Part shown: piece by piece, positions 7,235 to 14,629 of the stretch | Layout of the letters: each line of letters opens with the position of its first letter | Numbering within the stretch: the first letter of the stretch is position 1 | From: Opitutaceae bacterium | GTDB lineage: Bacteria > Verrucomicrobiota > Verrucomicrobiia > Opitutales > Opitutaceae | Direction of reading: 5' to 3' | NCBI GenBank assembly: GCA_003151495.1 | Contig: PLXR01000027.1 | Span: 56,581 to 106,869 of the forward strand | Length of the DNA stretch: 50,289 nt | The notes under the pieces: model-generated | Told to the model about the DNA's origin: nothing | The model's database searches: none | What the model saw: only the letters and a program-made list of their open reading frames with translations | Made by a program: the position numbers and the translations under genes

Positions 7235-8495
7235 CCCGGCGAATACCTGGCCAGTTGATTAGATTAACCGCAGTCTCCGGCGCGGACGAGTGGGTCGACA
7301 CCTGATCCTCGGGATGGTGTGGACCCCATGGCGCGTACGCCGGCCCGGAGGGATTTCTGCGCGAGGCCGCCCTCTCATAGACGTTGAACGTGGCCGCTGC
7401 GGTCCGGTCCCAGTCGAAATCGCAGGCGCGCGCGAGGCCCGCCCGGCGCAGCTGTTCGCGCCAGCTAGGATCGGCCGCTGCGCGGGTTAGCTGCGCCTGC
7501 ATCTGCCCAGCGTCATTCGGCGCCAGGACACCGGCCGCACCCCCTACTGTCTCCTCGAGCGCGCCCGCATTGGATGACAGCACAGCGCAGCCGCAGGCCA
7601 TCGCCTCCACGGGCGGCAGTCCGAACCCTTCGTAAAAAGAGGGAAAGACAAAGACATCGGCCGCCCGGTACCAGTCGGCCAGGTCGGCGGGGGGCACGAA
7701 GCCGACGAACTCTATGTCGCGCGAGAAGGGTGAGTCCCGCGCCAGTCTTCGGATCGTGGCGGCGCCGTGCCAGTCGCCTCCTGCCAGCACCAGGCGCCAA
7801 GGCGAACCGGTTGCCGCTTTGAAGCGGTTGAAGGCGTCGATAAGCCCCGCGTGGTTCTTTGCCGGGTGCTCAAGCCGGGCCACATAGAGGAAGAAGCGGT
7901 CCGTCTGGGCCCGGGAACCGCATACGACCCCTCGGGAATGGGCTTGGGAGCCGGGCTGGAACTGGCCGTGGTCGAGCCCGTTTGGTATCACGGTCATCCG
8001 TCCCCGCGGCACATGGAAGAGCGATTCCAGGTCGAGAGCCGTCGTCTTGCTTACGGCGACGATCTCATCCTGGCGCCGAGCGAGCCGGCGGGCCACCACG
8101 CGGCCGTAGAACATGCGGAAGGGGTCGTATTTGCCCGCCAGGTGAAACGGCGCGAGATCATGTATTGTGGAGACGAGTGCGCACGGTCGCGGCCAGAGCA
8201 TCCGGCGGTAGCTGGGGACATGGAGGACATCGATGCCGGCTCGGCGCACGAGGCTGGGAAGCACCGTTTGGTGCCACAGGATGTCCCTGACGGGCGGCCG
8301 CATTCTCTCGGAGACGGACTCCAGGCGCATCGAGCCCGCGGCGAAGGCGAACAGGGGAAGGTCACTCTCGAGGACGTAGAGCGTGAATTCGTGGCGTGCC
8401 GCAGCCGGCAGAAATGCGCGCACAAGCGAAAGGACGTACTGCCCGACCCCGGAGCGGCCGCCTTGGATGACGGAAGTCGAAAGCGCGATCCTCAC
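7212..8495 (-). CDS. GT4-family glycosyltransferase
   Basis: 427 residues from a GTG at 8495. This start is chosen because it forms a 4-base GTGA overlap with the stop of the upstream WecG-like gene and because the protein then begins with the usual first strand, VRIALSTSVIQGGRSGVGQY. The longer open frame upstream only overlaps that gene. GT-B fold features: the N-terminal Gly-rich donor-side loop, 'VIPNGLD', 'FFLYVARLEHPAKNHAGLI' and the EX7E-type motif 'EGFGLPPVEAMACG'. Such enzymes transfer a sugar from a nucleotide-activated donor, here probably onto a lipid-linked exopolysaccharide repeat unit at the inner membrane. The last 45 or so residues are a Pro/His-rich tail of no known function that overlaps the kinase start. 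Donor and acceptor cannot be told from sequence. Confidence 0.9.
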   Translation of the reverse strand: MRIALSTSVIQGGRSGVGQYVLSLVRAFLPAAARHEFTLYVLESDLPLFAFAAGSMRLESVSERMRPPVRDILWHQTVLPSLVRRAGIDVLHVPSYRRMLWPRPCALVSTIHDLAPFHLAGKYDPFRMFYGRVVARRLARRQDEIVAVSKTTALDLESLFHVPRGRMTVIPNGLDHGQFQPGSQAHSRGVVCGSRAQTDRFFLYVARLEHPAKNHAGLIDAFNRFKAATGSPWRLVLAGGDWHGAATIRRLARDSPFSRDIEFVGFVPPADLADWYRAADVFVFPSFYEGFGLPPVEAMACGCAVLSSNAGALEETVGGAAGVLAPNDAGQMQAQLTRAAADPSWREQLRRAGLARACDFDWDRTAAATFNVYERAASRRNPSGPAYAPWGPHHPEDQVSTHSSAPETAVNLINWPGIRRDAPTHDD

Positions 8496-9277
8496 GGCCG
8501 GCCCTTCGGGCGTTGTATCCGGCTCGCGGACCTCTGGCGCCAGCGCTGCAGCAGCACGGCGGGGAAGAAATGGATGAAGTCGTCGGCGTAGCGCATGGCC
8601 AGGCGCCTCGGCTCCTGAAGGAGTCGAAAGAGCCACTCGGTGCCGCAACGCTGCATCCATACCGGCGCGCGGGCCATCCTGTCTGCGAGGAAGTCAACCG
8701 TGGCTCCCGCCCCAATCAGGACGGGGACCCCAAGCGCATGGCAGTTCTGCGACATCCACTTCTCCTGCTTTGGGCAGCCGAAGCAGACGAGCACGATGTC
8801 CGGGGCCACCGAGCGCACACGCCCTATGATCTCCGCGTGGTTCATCTCCTCCAACGGGCGATAGGGCGGGGAATAGAACTCGACCTTGGGGAGGGTGGGA
8901 TGCCAGGCCGCGATCCGCCGCGAGGCCTCGGACACCGCATCGGGCTCGCCTCCAAGCAGGAATACGCGCCAGCCCATTTCCTCGGCCCTCTTGAGCAGGC
9001 GGGGTATCAGGTCCGACCCCGCGACACGGCAGGGAAGCGGGCCACCCAGCCACCGTGAAGCCCAGACGATCGGCTTCCCGTCGCAAAGAACTAGGTCCGC
9101 GTCGACCAGGATACGGCGAAGCTCCGCGTCCCGCTGGACCTTGACGAGAAAGTCCACGTTTGGGGTGACGACATAGTGCGTGCCGCCGTCGGCCACCATC
9201 GACTCGATCCGCTCCACGGCTCCGGGGAGCGTGATGGGATGGAAGGGAACCCCGAGAATGGCCACGAGCTGCTCCAT
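8492..9277 (-). CDS. WecG/TagA/CpsF-family (GT26) glycosyltransferase
   Basis: 261 residues from the ATG at 9277, chosen because GAGGTG lies nine bases upstream; a GTG at 9316 would add 13 residues but has its AAGG too close. Family motifs are all present in order: 'TPNVDFLVKVQ', 'DLVLCDGKPIVWASRWLG', 'RVAGSDLIP', 'VFLLGGEPDAV', 'SPPYRPLEE', 'VCFGCPKQEKWM' and 'GVPVLIGAGATVDFLA'. Members add N-acetylmannosamine-type or related sugars to undecaprenyl-linked intermediates at the inner membrane. It heads the left-going operon; the next gene (GT4) overlaps by 4 bases. The promoter should lie in the 9278-9459 gap shared with the divergent ABC transporter, but no convincing -35/-10 pair was found there. 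Confidence 0.93.
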   Translation of the reverse strand: MEQLVAILGVPFHPITLPGAVERIESMVADGGTHYVVTPNVDFLVKVQRDAELRRILVDADLVLCDGKPIVWASRWLGGPLPCRVAGSDLIPRLLKRAEEMGWRVFLLGGEPDAVSEASRRIAAWHPTLPKVEFYSPPYRPLEEMNHAEIIGRVRSVAPDIVLVCFGCPKQEKWMSQNCHALGVPVLIGAGATVDFLADRMARAPVWMQRCGTEWLFRLLQEPRRLAMRYADDFIHFFPAVLLQRWRQRSASRIQRPKGRP

Positions 9278-9353
9278 TTCCGTCGACACCTCAGGCGCTA
9301 GAACAACATGTGGCACCTTGGTTTCGACATCGCCCCGGCCGGCACCGAAGGGG

Positions 9354-9366
9354 GGGTCTAGGACCC
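9354..9366. repeat. Short palindrome in the divergent WecG/ABC-transporter gap
   Basis: GGGTC-TAG-GACCC is a 5-bp inverted repeat with a 3-base centre, lying between the divergent starts. It directly abuts a second small repeat, CCC-AAAAT-GGG. It could be an operator, but GC-rich DNA gives such repeats by chance. Confidence 0.25.
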
Positions 9367-9459
9367 AAAATGGGCTGAGAAACCCGCCCCCCGGCTACGA
9401 GTTTGGGGTGGACACCTACTTCCCCGGGAGGCGCGACGCGTCTATTTTAAGGCGCATCC

Positions 9460-11106
9460 ATGACGCTCCTGCGCTTCATCATAAGGTATTCGCCGGCCAT
9501 GGTCATCTGGACGTCCGCCGCGGCGCTGCTCAGCGGCGCCTTCAACACCGGCCTGCTCGTCCTGATCACCTCGGCCCTGAACCACCACGGGATTCTGGGC
9601 ACGACCCTTGTCGTGGCATTCTGCGCCCTGGCCCTGGGCAGGTTCCTCACGAACGCGCTCTCGCAGGTGACGCTCGCGCATTTCTCGCAGGCCACCACGG
9701 CGCGCCTGCGGCTCGACCTCGTGAGCAAGATCCTGTCGGTGCCGCTCCGCCAGGTCGAGGAGCTCGGTGCGCCGAAGCTCATGGTCGCGTTGACCGAGGA
9801 CATCCTCGAGATCACCCAGGCGACCCTGAGCATACCGATATTTGCCGTGAACTTTGCCTACCTGCTCGGCGGCGCGGTCTACCTCGCGTGGCTCTCGGTG
9901 CCGGTGTTCCTGGGGATGTTCGTGTTTGGGATCATAGGGGCTGTGACCTACAGGATCCTGATCCGGAGCGGCTTTGGGCACCTGAGCGCCGCGCGCGACG
10001 GCCAGGACCGGCTGTTCCAGCACTTCAGGTCCCTGACGGAGGGAATCAAGGAGCTGAAGCTTCACCGCGCGCGCAGGGAGTCCTACCTCAAGGAGGACGT
10101 CGCCGGGGCCGCGGCCACGTGCCAGAGGCACAACGTCGCGGCCGAGCTCCGCTTCATCATCGCGCAGAACTGGAACCAGCTCCTCTTCCTGGGCCTGATT
10201 GGGCTGATCCTGTTTCTCCTTCCCCGCCTCGAGAGCATCAGCCAGCAGGCGATGACGGGATACATCATCACGACCGTCTTCCTTATGGGGCCCCTGGCCG
10301 GCCTGCTCGGGAGCCTCTCGGTGTTCAGCCGCGCCAACGTCTCCCTTCGGAAGGTCGAGCAGCTCGGCCTCGCCCTCTCCCAGCACCCCACCGACAACGG
10401 GCCCGTCGCCAGGGGGCAATTCGCGGCTGCGCCGTTCAAATCCCTGGAGCTCTCCCAGGTGATGCACCACTACTACCGGGAGAGGGAGGACGACACATTC
10501 ATACTCGGGCCGATAGACCTCGAACTGAGGCCCGGCGAGCTTGTGTTCCTGATCGGTGGCAATGGCAGCGGGAAGTCCACGCTCGCGAAGGTGATCACGG
10601 GCCTGTACCCGCCGGCGGCGGGGGAGATCAGGCTGAACGGGATAGCGATCGGGGACCTTAACCGCGACGACTACCGCCAGTGCTTTTCCGCCGTTTTCTC
10701 GGACTACTTCCTCTTCGACCGAATAGTCGGCCGTGGGGGCGCGGAGGCCGACCTGCGCGCCCGCGGGTACCTCGAGCGCCTTCACCTCAACCACAAGGTC
10801 TCGGTCAAGGACGGCGTCTTCTCAACGACCCAGCTCTCCCAGGGGCAGCGCAAGCGCCTGGCGCTCCTGTGCGCCTACATCGAGGACCGGCCGTTCTACC
10901 TCTTCGACGAGTGGGCCTCCGACCAGGATCCCGTATTCAAGGAGGTCTTCTACACCAAGCTCCTGCCCGAGCTGAGATCGCAGGGGAAGGCCGTGCTGGT
11001 GATCACGCACGACGACCGCTATTTCGGGTGCGCCGACCGTCTCATAAAGCTGGATTACGGCAGGATCCACGCCGAGCTCGCTGAGCGCACGGTCCCGGTC
11101 GGATAG
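9460..11106 (+). CDS. Cyclic-peptide export ABC transporter (SyrD/PvdE type)
   Basis: 548 residues, the usual length for the SyrD/PvdE family, which exports peptide siderophores or cyclic lipopeptides across the inner membrane. An N-terminal membrane domain of about six helices (1-330) is fused to a nucleotide-binding domain (about 350-548) with Walker A 'GGNGSGKST' near 366, signature 'LSQGQRKRLALL' near 458, Walker B 'FYLFDEWASDQDP' near 480 and H-loop 'ITHDD'. The signature LSQGQ and DEWASDQDP are typical of this subfamily. The ATG has AAGG seven bases upstream. No peptide synthetase or ribosomal precursor is visible nearby, so the substrate is unknown. It is divergent from the exopolysaccharide operon and 95 bases ahead of an unrelated secreted NHL protein. 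Confidence 0.92.
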   Translation: MTLLRFIIRYSPAMVIWTSAAALLSGAFNTGLLVLITSALNHHGILGTTLVVAFCALALGRFLTNALSQVTLAHFSQATTARLRLDLVSKILSVPLRQVEELGAPKLMVALTEDILEITQATLSIPIFAVNFAYLLGGAVYLAWLSVPVFLGMFVFGIIGAVTYRILIRSGFGHLSAARDGQDRLFQHFRSLTEGIKELKLHRARRESYLKEDVAGAAATCQRHNVAAELRFIIAQNWNQLLFLGLIGLILFLLPRLESISQQAMTGYIITTVFLMGPLAGLLGSLSVFSRANVSLRKVEQLGLALSQHPTDNGPVARGQFAAAPFKSLELSQVMHHYYREREDDTFILGPIDLELRPGELVFLIGGNGSGKSTLAKVITGLYPPAAGEIRLNGIAIGDLNRDDYRQCFSAVFSDYFLFDRIVGRGGAEADLRARGYLERLHLNHKVSVKDGVFSTTQLSQGQRKRLALLCAYIEDRPFYLFDEWASDQDPVFKEVFYTKLLPELRSQGKAVLVITHDDRYFGCADRLIKLDYGRIHAELAERTVPVG

Positions 11107-11201
11107 CGGGTGGGTCCGGCGCCCCCCCTTGATGGTAGTAGTGTACCCCAGCAACAGGGGCGTCCAGGACGCATCTAAGCAGGCAAACCAAGGGTAATAC
11201 C

Positions 11202-14200
11202 ATGAACACTCTCCGCTGCGAATCAACTGTCCGGAAATCGCCTGCCTGCACGCGCCTGATCGGCAGAGCCCTGGCGCCCGCCATCGCTTTCCTTGCGCTC
11301 CTCGCGACCGCCCGGGCGGATACCTTCGCCTTTGTCCCGCTGGCGGGGGGCTCCAGCGTGCTCGACCACACCGATGGGAACGGGGGGAACGCGCGCTTCT
11401 TCAACCCCACGGGGGCGGCGGTGGACGCCTCGGGAAACCTGTATGTCGCGGACGGCGGCGACCACACGATCCGCAAGGTGTCCGCGGGCGGGTCCGTGAC
11501 GACCCTCGCGGGCAGCTCAGGGCAGCCCGGCAGCACCGACGGCACGGGCTCGGGCGCGCGCTTCCTCTATCCCTTTGCGGTAGCGGTCGACTCCGGCGGC
11601 AACGTATTCGTTGCGGACAGCGGGAACCACAACATCCGCAGGATCTCGCCGGGCGGCAGCGTGAGCACGCTCGCCGGAAACGCGGGCATCCAGGGCAGCG
11701 CGGACGGCACTGGGAGCGCCGCGCTCTTCAACCAGCCCGGGGGGATTGCGGTGGATGGCGCGGGCAACGTCTACGTGAGCGACACCAATAACGGCACGAT
11801 CCGAAAGGTGACACCGGCCGGCGTCGTCACAACCCTGGCGGGGGCGGTGGGGCAGAACGGGTTCGCCGACGGCGCGGGCGGCTCGGCGAAATTCAACTTC
11901 CCGGCCGGCCTCGCGGCGGACGCGGCGGGAAACATCTATGTCGCAGACCTCGACAACAGCGTCATCCGGAAGGTGACCCAGGGGGGATCCGTCTCCACGT
12001 TGGCGGGCAACCCCGGGGTCTCGGGAAGCGTCGATGGCCAGGGCGGCGCCGCAATGTTCAACCACCCGTCGTCCGTGTCGCTCGACGGCGCGGGCAACGT
12101 CTTCGTCGCCGACACCTCAAACCAGACCGTCCGCATGATCTCGCCCGGCGGAAGCGTGACGACCGTGGCTGGGGCGCCGGGCATCGGCGGCCAGGCCGAC
12201 GGCTCCGGGGCTGCTGCGAATTTCTTCTATCCGGGCGGAATCGCGGCGACCAGCGGGGGCACCGTCTACGTCGCCGACACGGGCAACCACACGATTCGGG
12301 CGGTCTCGTCGGGGGCGGTCTCCACCCTCGCGGGGAGCTCGGGCCAGAAGGGGGATGTCGACGGGACTGGCATCCATGCCCTCTTTGCGTATCCCTACGG
12401 GGTCGCCAGCGGCGGATCCGGGCGCATCTACATCGCGGACAGCGGCAACAACACGATCCGAGTGGCCACCTCGTCCGGCGTCGTGACGACCCTTGCGGGA
12501 TCCGGGGGCCCTCCCGGGAGCGCGGACGGATCCGGCGCGGCGGCCAGCTTCTCGAGCCCGGCGGGCGTGGCGGCGGACGGCAGCGGCAACGTCTACGTGG
12601 CCGACGCCGGGAATTCCACGATCCGCAAGATATCCGCGGGCGGGGCGGTCTCGACCTTCGCAGGGGTCGCCGGGTCCGCGGGGAGCTCCGACGGCACCGG
12701 GCCGGCGGCGCGGTTCAACGCGCCCAACGGGGTCGCGGTCGACAACGTCGGCAACGTCTACGTCGCCGACACAAAGAACAACACCATCCGCAAGATCACC
12801 TCGGGCGGCACGGTGACGACGCTTGCCGGCGTCGCCGGGCAGACGGGAAGCGGCGACGGCGCGGGCGGTTCGGCCCGATTCAACGGCCCGTATGCGCTGG
12901 CGGTCGACTCGTCCGGGAATGTCTACGTGGCGGACTTCTTCAGTGCGACGATCCGGAAGATCGACGCCTCCAACACTGTGACGACGCTCGCAGGCACGGC
13001 GGGCAAGATCGGTTTCGCGGATGGGACCGGGTTTGTCGCCCGGTTCAACCAGCCCTACGCGGTGGCGGTGGACGGCTCCGGGAACATCTACGTTGCCGAC
13101 ACCTACAACCGGGCGATCCGCAAGATCAGCCCCGGCGGCTCGGTGGCGACGCTCAACGGCGCGCAGGCCCGGTTCTACTATCCCCAGGGAATCGCGGTGG
13201 ACGGCTCCGGGGCGATCTACGTGGCGGACGGCGACAACCAGGGCGTGGCCGTGGGCGGGGCCCTTGCCCCGCCGCCGGGCGGCACGCAGGTTTCCGGCAC
13301 TTCTGCCACGACGGGCCAGAATGCGAGCTTCACGGTGACCGTGCCGGGTTCGTCCATGACCTACCAGTGGCAGACGTCGGTCGACGCGGGGGCGACCTGG
13401 GCCTCGGTGAGCGACAATTCTACCTTCAGCGGCGCCACCACGACGACGCTGACGCTGACCGCGGTCTCGGCGTCCATGACCGGTGACATGTTCCGGGTTC
13501 AGCTCACCAATCCGGCGGGTTCGAACACCAGCGGCTCGGGGACCCTCACTGTGACGGCCGCAGGCGGCGGGGGCGGAGGCGGGGGAGGGATCACCGGGAG
13601 TGCGCGGATCATCAACCTTTCGATCCGATCCTATGTCGGGACCGGTGCGAGCGCCGTCACGGTCGGCTTTGTGCTCAACGGCACGGGGTCAAAGCAGCTG
13701 CTGATCCGCGCCATAGGTCCCACGCTCTCAACCTTCGGGGTGGGCGGCGTGCTGGGGGAGCCGCAGCTGACGGTCTTTGACAGCACCCAGGCGGCGGTGG
13801 CCTCGGACGTCGCATGGGGCGGCGGTGCCGCCCTTGTAAGCGATTTCCTATCGGTGGGTGCATTTGCCCTGCCCGCGGCGTCGGTGGACTCGGCCCTGTT
13901 CCTCACGCTACCGGCCGGCTCCCTGCATACGGCGCAGATAAGCGGCGTCGGCGGCGCGACCGGCGTGGCCCTTGCGGAACTCTACGATGCGGATGCGGGC
14001 GACCCCCCGGCGCGGCTCATCAACGTCTCGGCGCGCGCCCTCTCGGGAACGGGAAGCGCGGTCCTGACGGCGGGCTTCGTGATCGGCGGGAGCGGGAGCG
14101 ACACGGTGCTCATCCGTGGAATCGGGCCGAGTTTGACCCAGTTCGGGGTCGGCGGGGCCTTGTCCGCGACCCAAGTGACGCTGTTTGACTCCACGGGCAC

Positions 14201-14402
14201 AGCGATCGCCACAAACGCGGGGTGGGGCGGGGGAGGCGCGCTGGTCGCGGCCTTCTCGCAGGTCGGGGCCTTCGCATTGCTTGCCAACTCGGCGGACTCC
14301 GCCCTGCTCGTCACGCTTCCGTCGGGCCTGTACACGGTCCAGGTGGCAGGCACCAACAACTCGACCGGAATCGCGCTGGTCGAGGTCTACGAGGTGAAGT
14401 GA
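11202..14402 (+). CDS. Secreted NHL-repeat protein with Ig-like domain and duplicated C-terminal module
   Basis: 1066 residues. Signal peptide at about 1-39 ('ALAPAIAFLALLATARA'). Eleven full NHL repeats of about 55 residues and a shorter twelfth follow, each with the pattern 'DGTG..A.F..P.GVAVD..GN.YVAD..N.TIRK....G.V.TLAG'; such repeats form beta-propellers that bind proteins or sugars. An Ig-like segment ('MTYQWQTSVDAGATW') follows, then a poly-Gly linker (about residues 787-795), then two copies of a roughly 130-residue module beginning 'ARIINLSIRSYVGTG' and 'ARLINVSARALSGTG'. AAGG sits eight bases before the ATG. The next gene, also secreted, carries the same C-terminal pair. It probably acts at the cell surface; ligand unknown. 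No catalytic motif was seen. Confidence 0.88.
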   Translation: MNTLRCESTVRKSPACTRLIGRALAPAIAFLALLATARADTFAFVPLAGGSSVLDHTDGNGGNARFFNPTGAAVDASGNLYVADGGDHTIRKVSAGGSVTTLAGSSGQPGSTDGTGSGARFLYPFAVAVDSGGNVFVADSGNHNIRRISPGGSVSTLAGNAGIQGSADGTGSAALFNQPGGIAVDGAGNVYVSDTNNGTIRKVTPAGVVTTLAGAVGQNGFADGAGGSAKFNFPAGLAADAAGNIYVADLDNSVIRKVTQGGSVSTLAGNPGVSGSVDGQGGAAMFNHPSSVSLDGAGNVFVADTSNQTVRMISPGGSVTTVAGAPGIGGQADGSGAAANFFYPGGIAATSGGTVYVADTGNHTIRAVSSGAVSTLAGSSGQKGDVDGTGIHALFAYPYGVASGGSGRIYIADSGNNTIRVATSSGVVTTLAGSGGPPGSADGSGAAASFSSPAGVAADGSGNVYVADAGNSTIRKISAGGAVSTFAGVAGSAGSSDGTGPAARFNAPNGVAVDNVGNVYVADTKNNTIRKITSGGTVTTLAGVAGQTGSGDGAGGSARFNGPYALAVDSSGNVYVADFFSATIRKIDASNTVTTLAGTAGKIGFADGTGFVARFNQPYAVAVDGSGNIYVADTYNRAIRKISPGGSVATLNGAQARFYYPQGIAVDGSGAIYVADGDNQGVAVGGALAPPPGGTQVSGTSATTGQNASFTVTVPGSSMTYQWQTSVDAGATWASVSDNSTFSGATTTTLTLTAVSASMTGDMFRVQLTNPAGSNTSGSGTLTVTAAGGGGGGGGGITGSARIINLSIRSYVGTGASAVTVGFVLNGTGSKQLLIRAIGPTLSTFGVGGVLGEPQLTVFDSTQAAVASDVAWGGGAALVSDFLSVGAFALPAASVDSALFLTLPAGSLHTAQISGVGGATGVALAELYDADAGDPPARLINVSARALSGTGSAVLTAGFVIGGSGSDTVLIRGIGPSLTQFGVGGALSATQVTLFDSTGTAIATNAGWGGGGALVAAFSQVGAFALLANSADSALLVTLPSGLYTVQVAGTNNSTGIALVEVYEVK
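11361..13245 (+). repeat. Coding repeat: 11 full NHL units and one partial unit
   Basis: The repeat length is about 165 bases and the units differ from one another at many positions, so this is an old protein-repeat array rather than a DNA satellite. The twelfth unit is shorter and loses the closing 'TLAG' strand. Confidence 0.85.
13602..14399 (+). repeat. Two tandem copies of a ~130-residue C-terminal module
   Basis: Copies start at 13602 and 14010. Shared landmarks are 'GFV..G.GS..LIR.IGP.L..FGVGG', 'FDST', 'WGGG.ALV..F..VGAFAL', 'SALL.TLP.G' and a closing acidic/aromatic strand 'LAELYD' or 'LVEVYE'. The same module occurs twice at 16805-17602 in the next gene. Confidence 0.8.
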
Positions 14403-14629
14403 GTCGTCTGCGGTGCCGGGCCCCGAGGTGGCCGGAGGGGCCTGCCCGGTTGGCGACGCGCCCGGAAACCGGGTGCCGGTCCGACGTGAGGTCACGGTGG
14501 GCCGGAGAGTAGGTCAGTGCCCCATACCGGCGAGGCGGGCCGGGGTATATGTTTCTACCGCCACCGAAATACAACCTGTCTCCGCGTGCTGAGCCCGAAG
14601 TCGGACGCCGGAACCCAACATCAGATTCC

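Noticed and set aside
9278-9459. Promoter with TATTTT just before the ABC transporter gene
   Set aside because: No suitable -35 hexamer lies at 16-18 bases; the best partner is 28 bases away.
11361-13245. Regular ~165-base repeats that could suggest a CRISPR-like or satellite array
   Set aside because: The units vary at many positions, keep one reading frame and spell NHL blades; there are no short identical repeats with unique spacers.
14403-14629. CCCGG-AAA-CCGGG hairpin at 14461-14473 as a terminator of the NHL gene
   Set aside because: The stem is only 5 bp and no T-run follows; such hairpins are common in GC-rich DNA.
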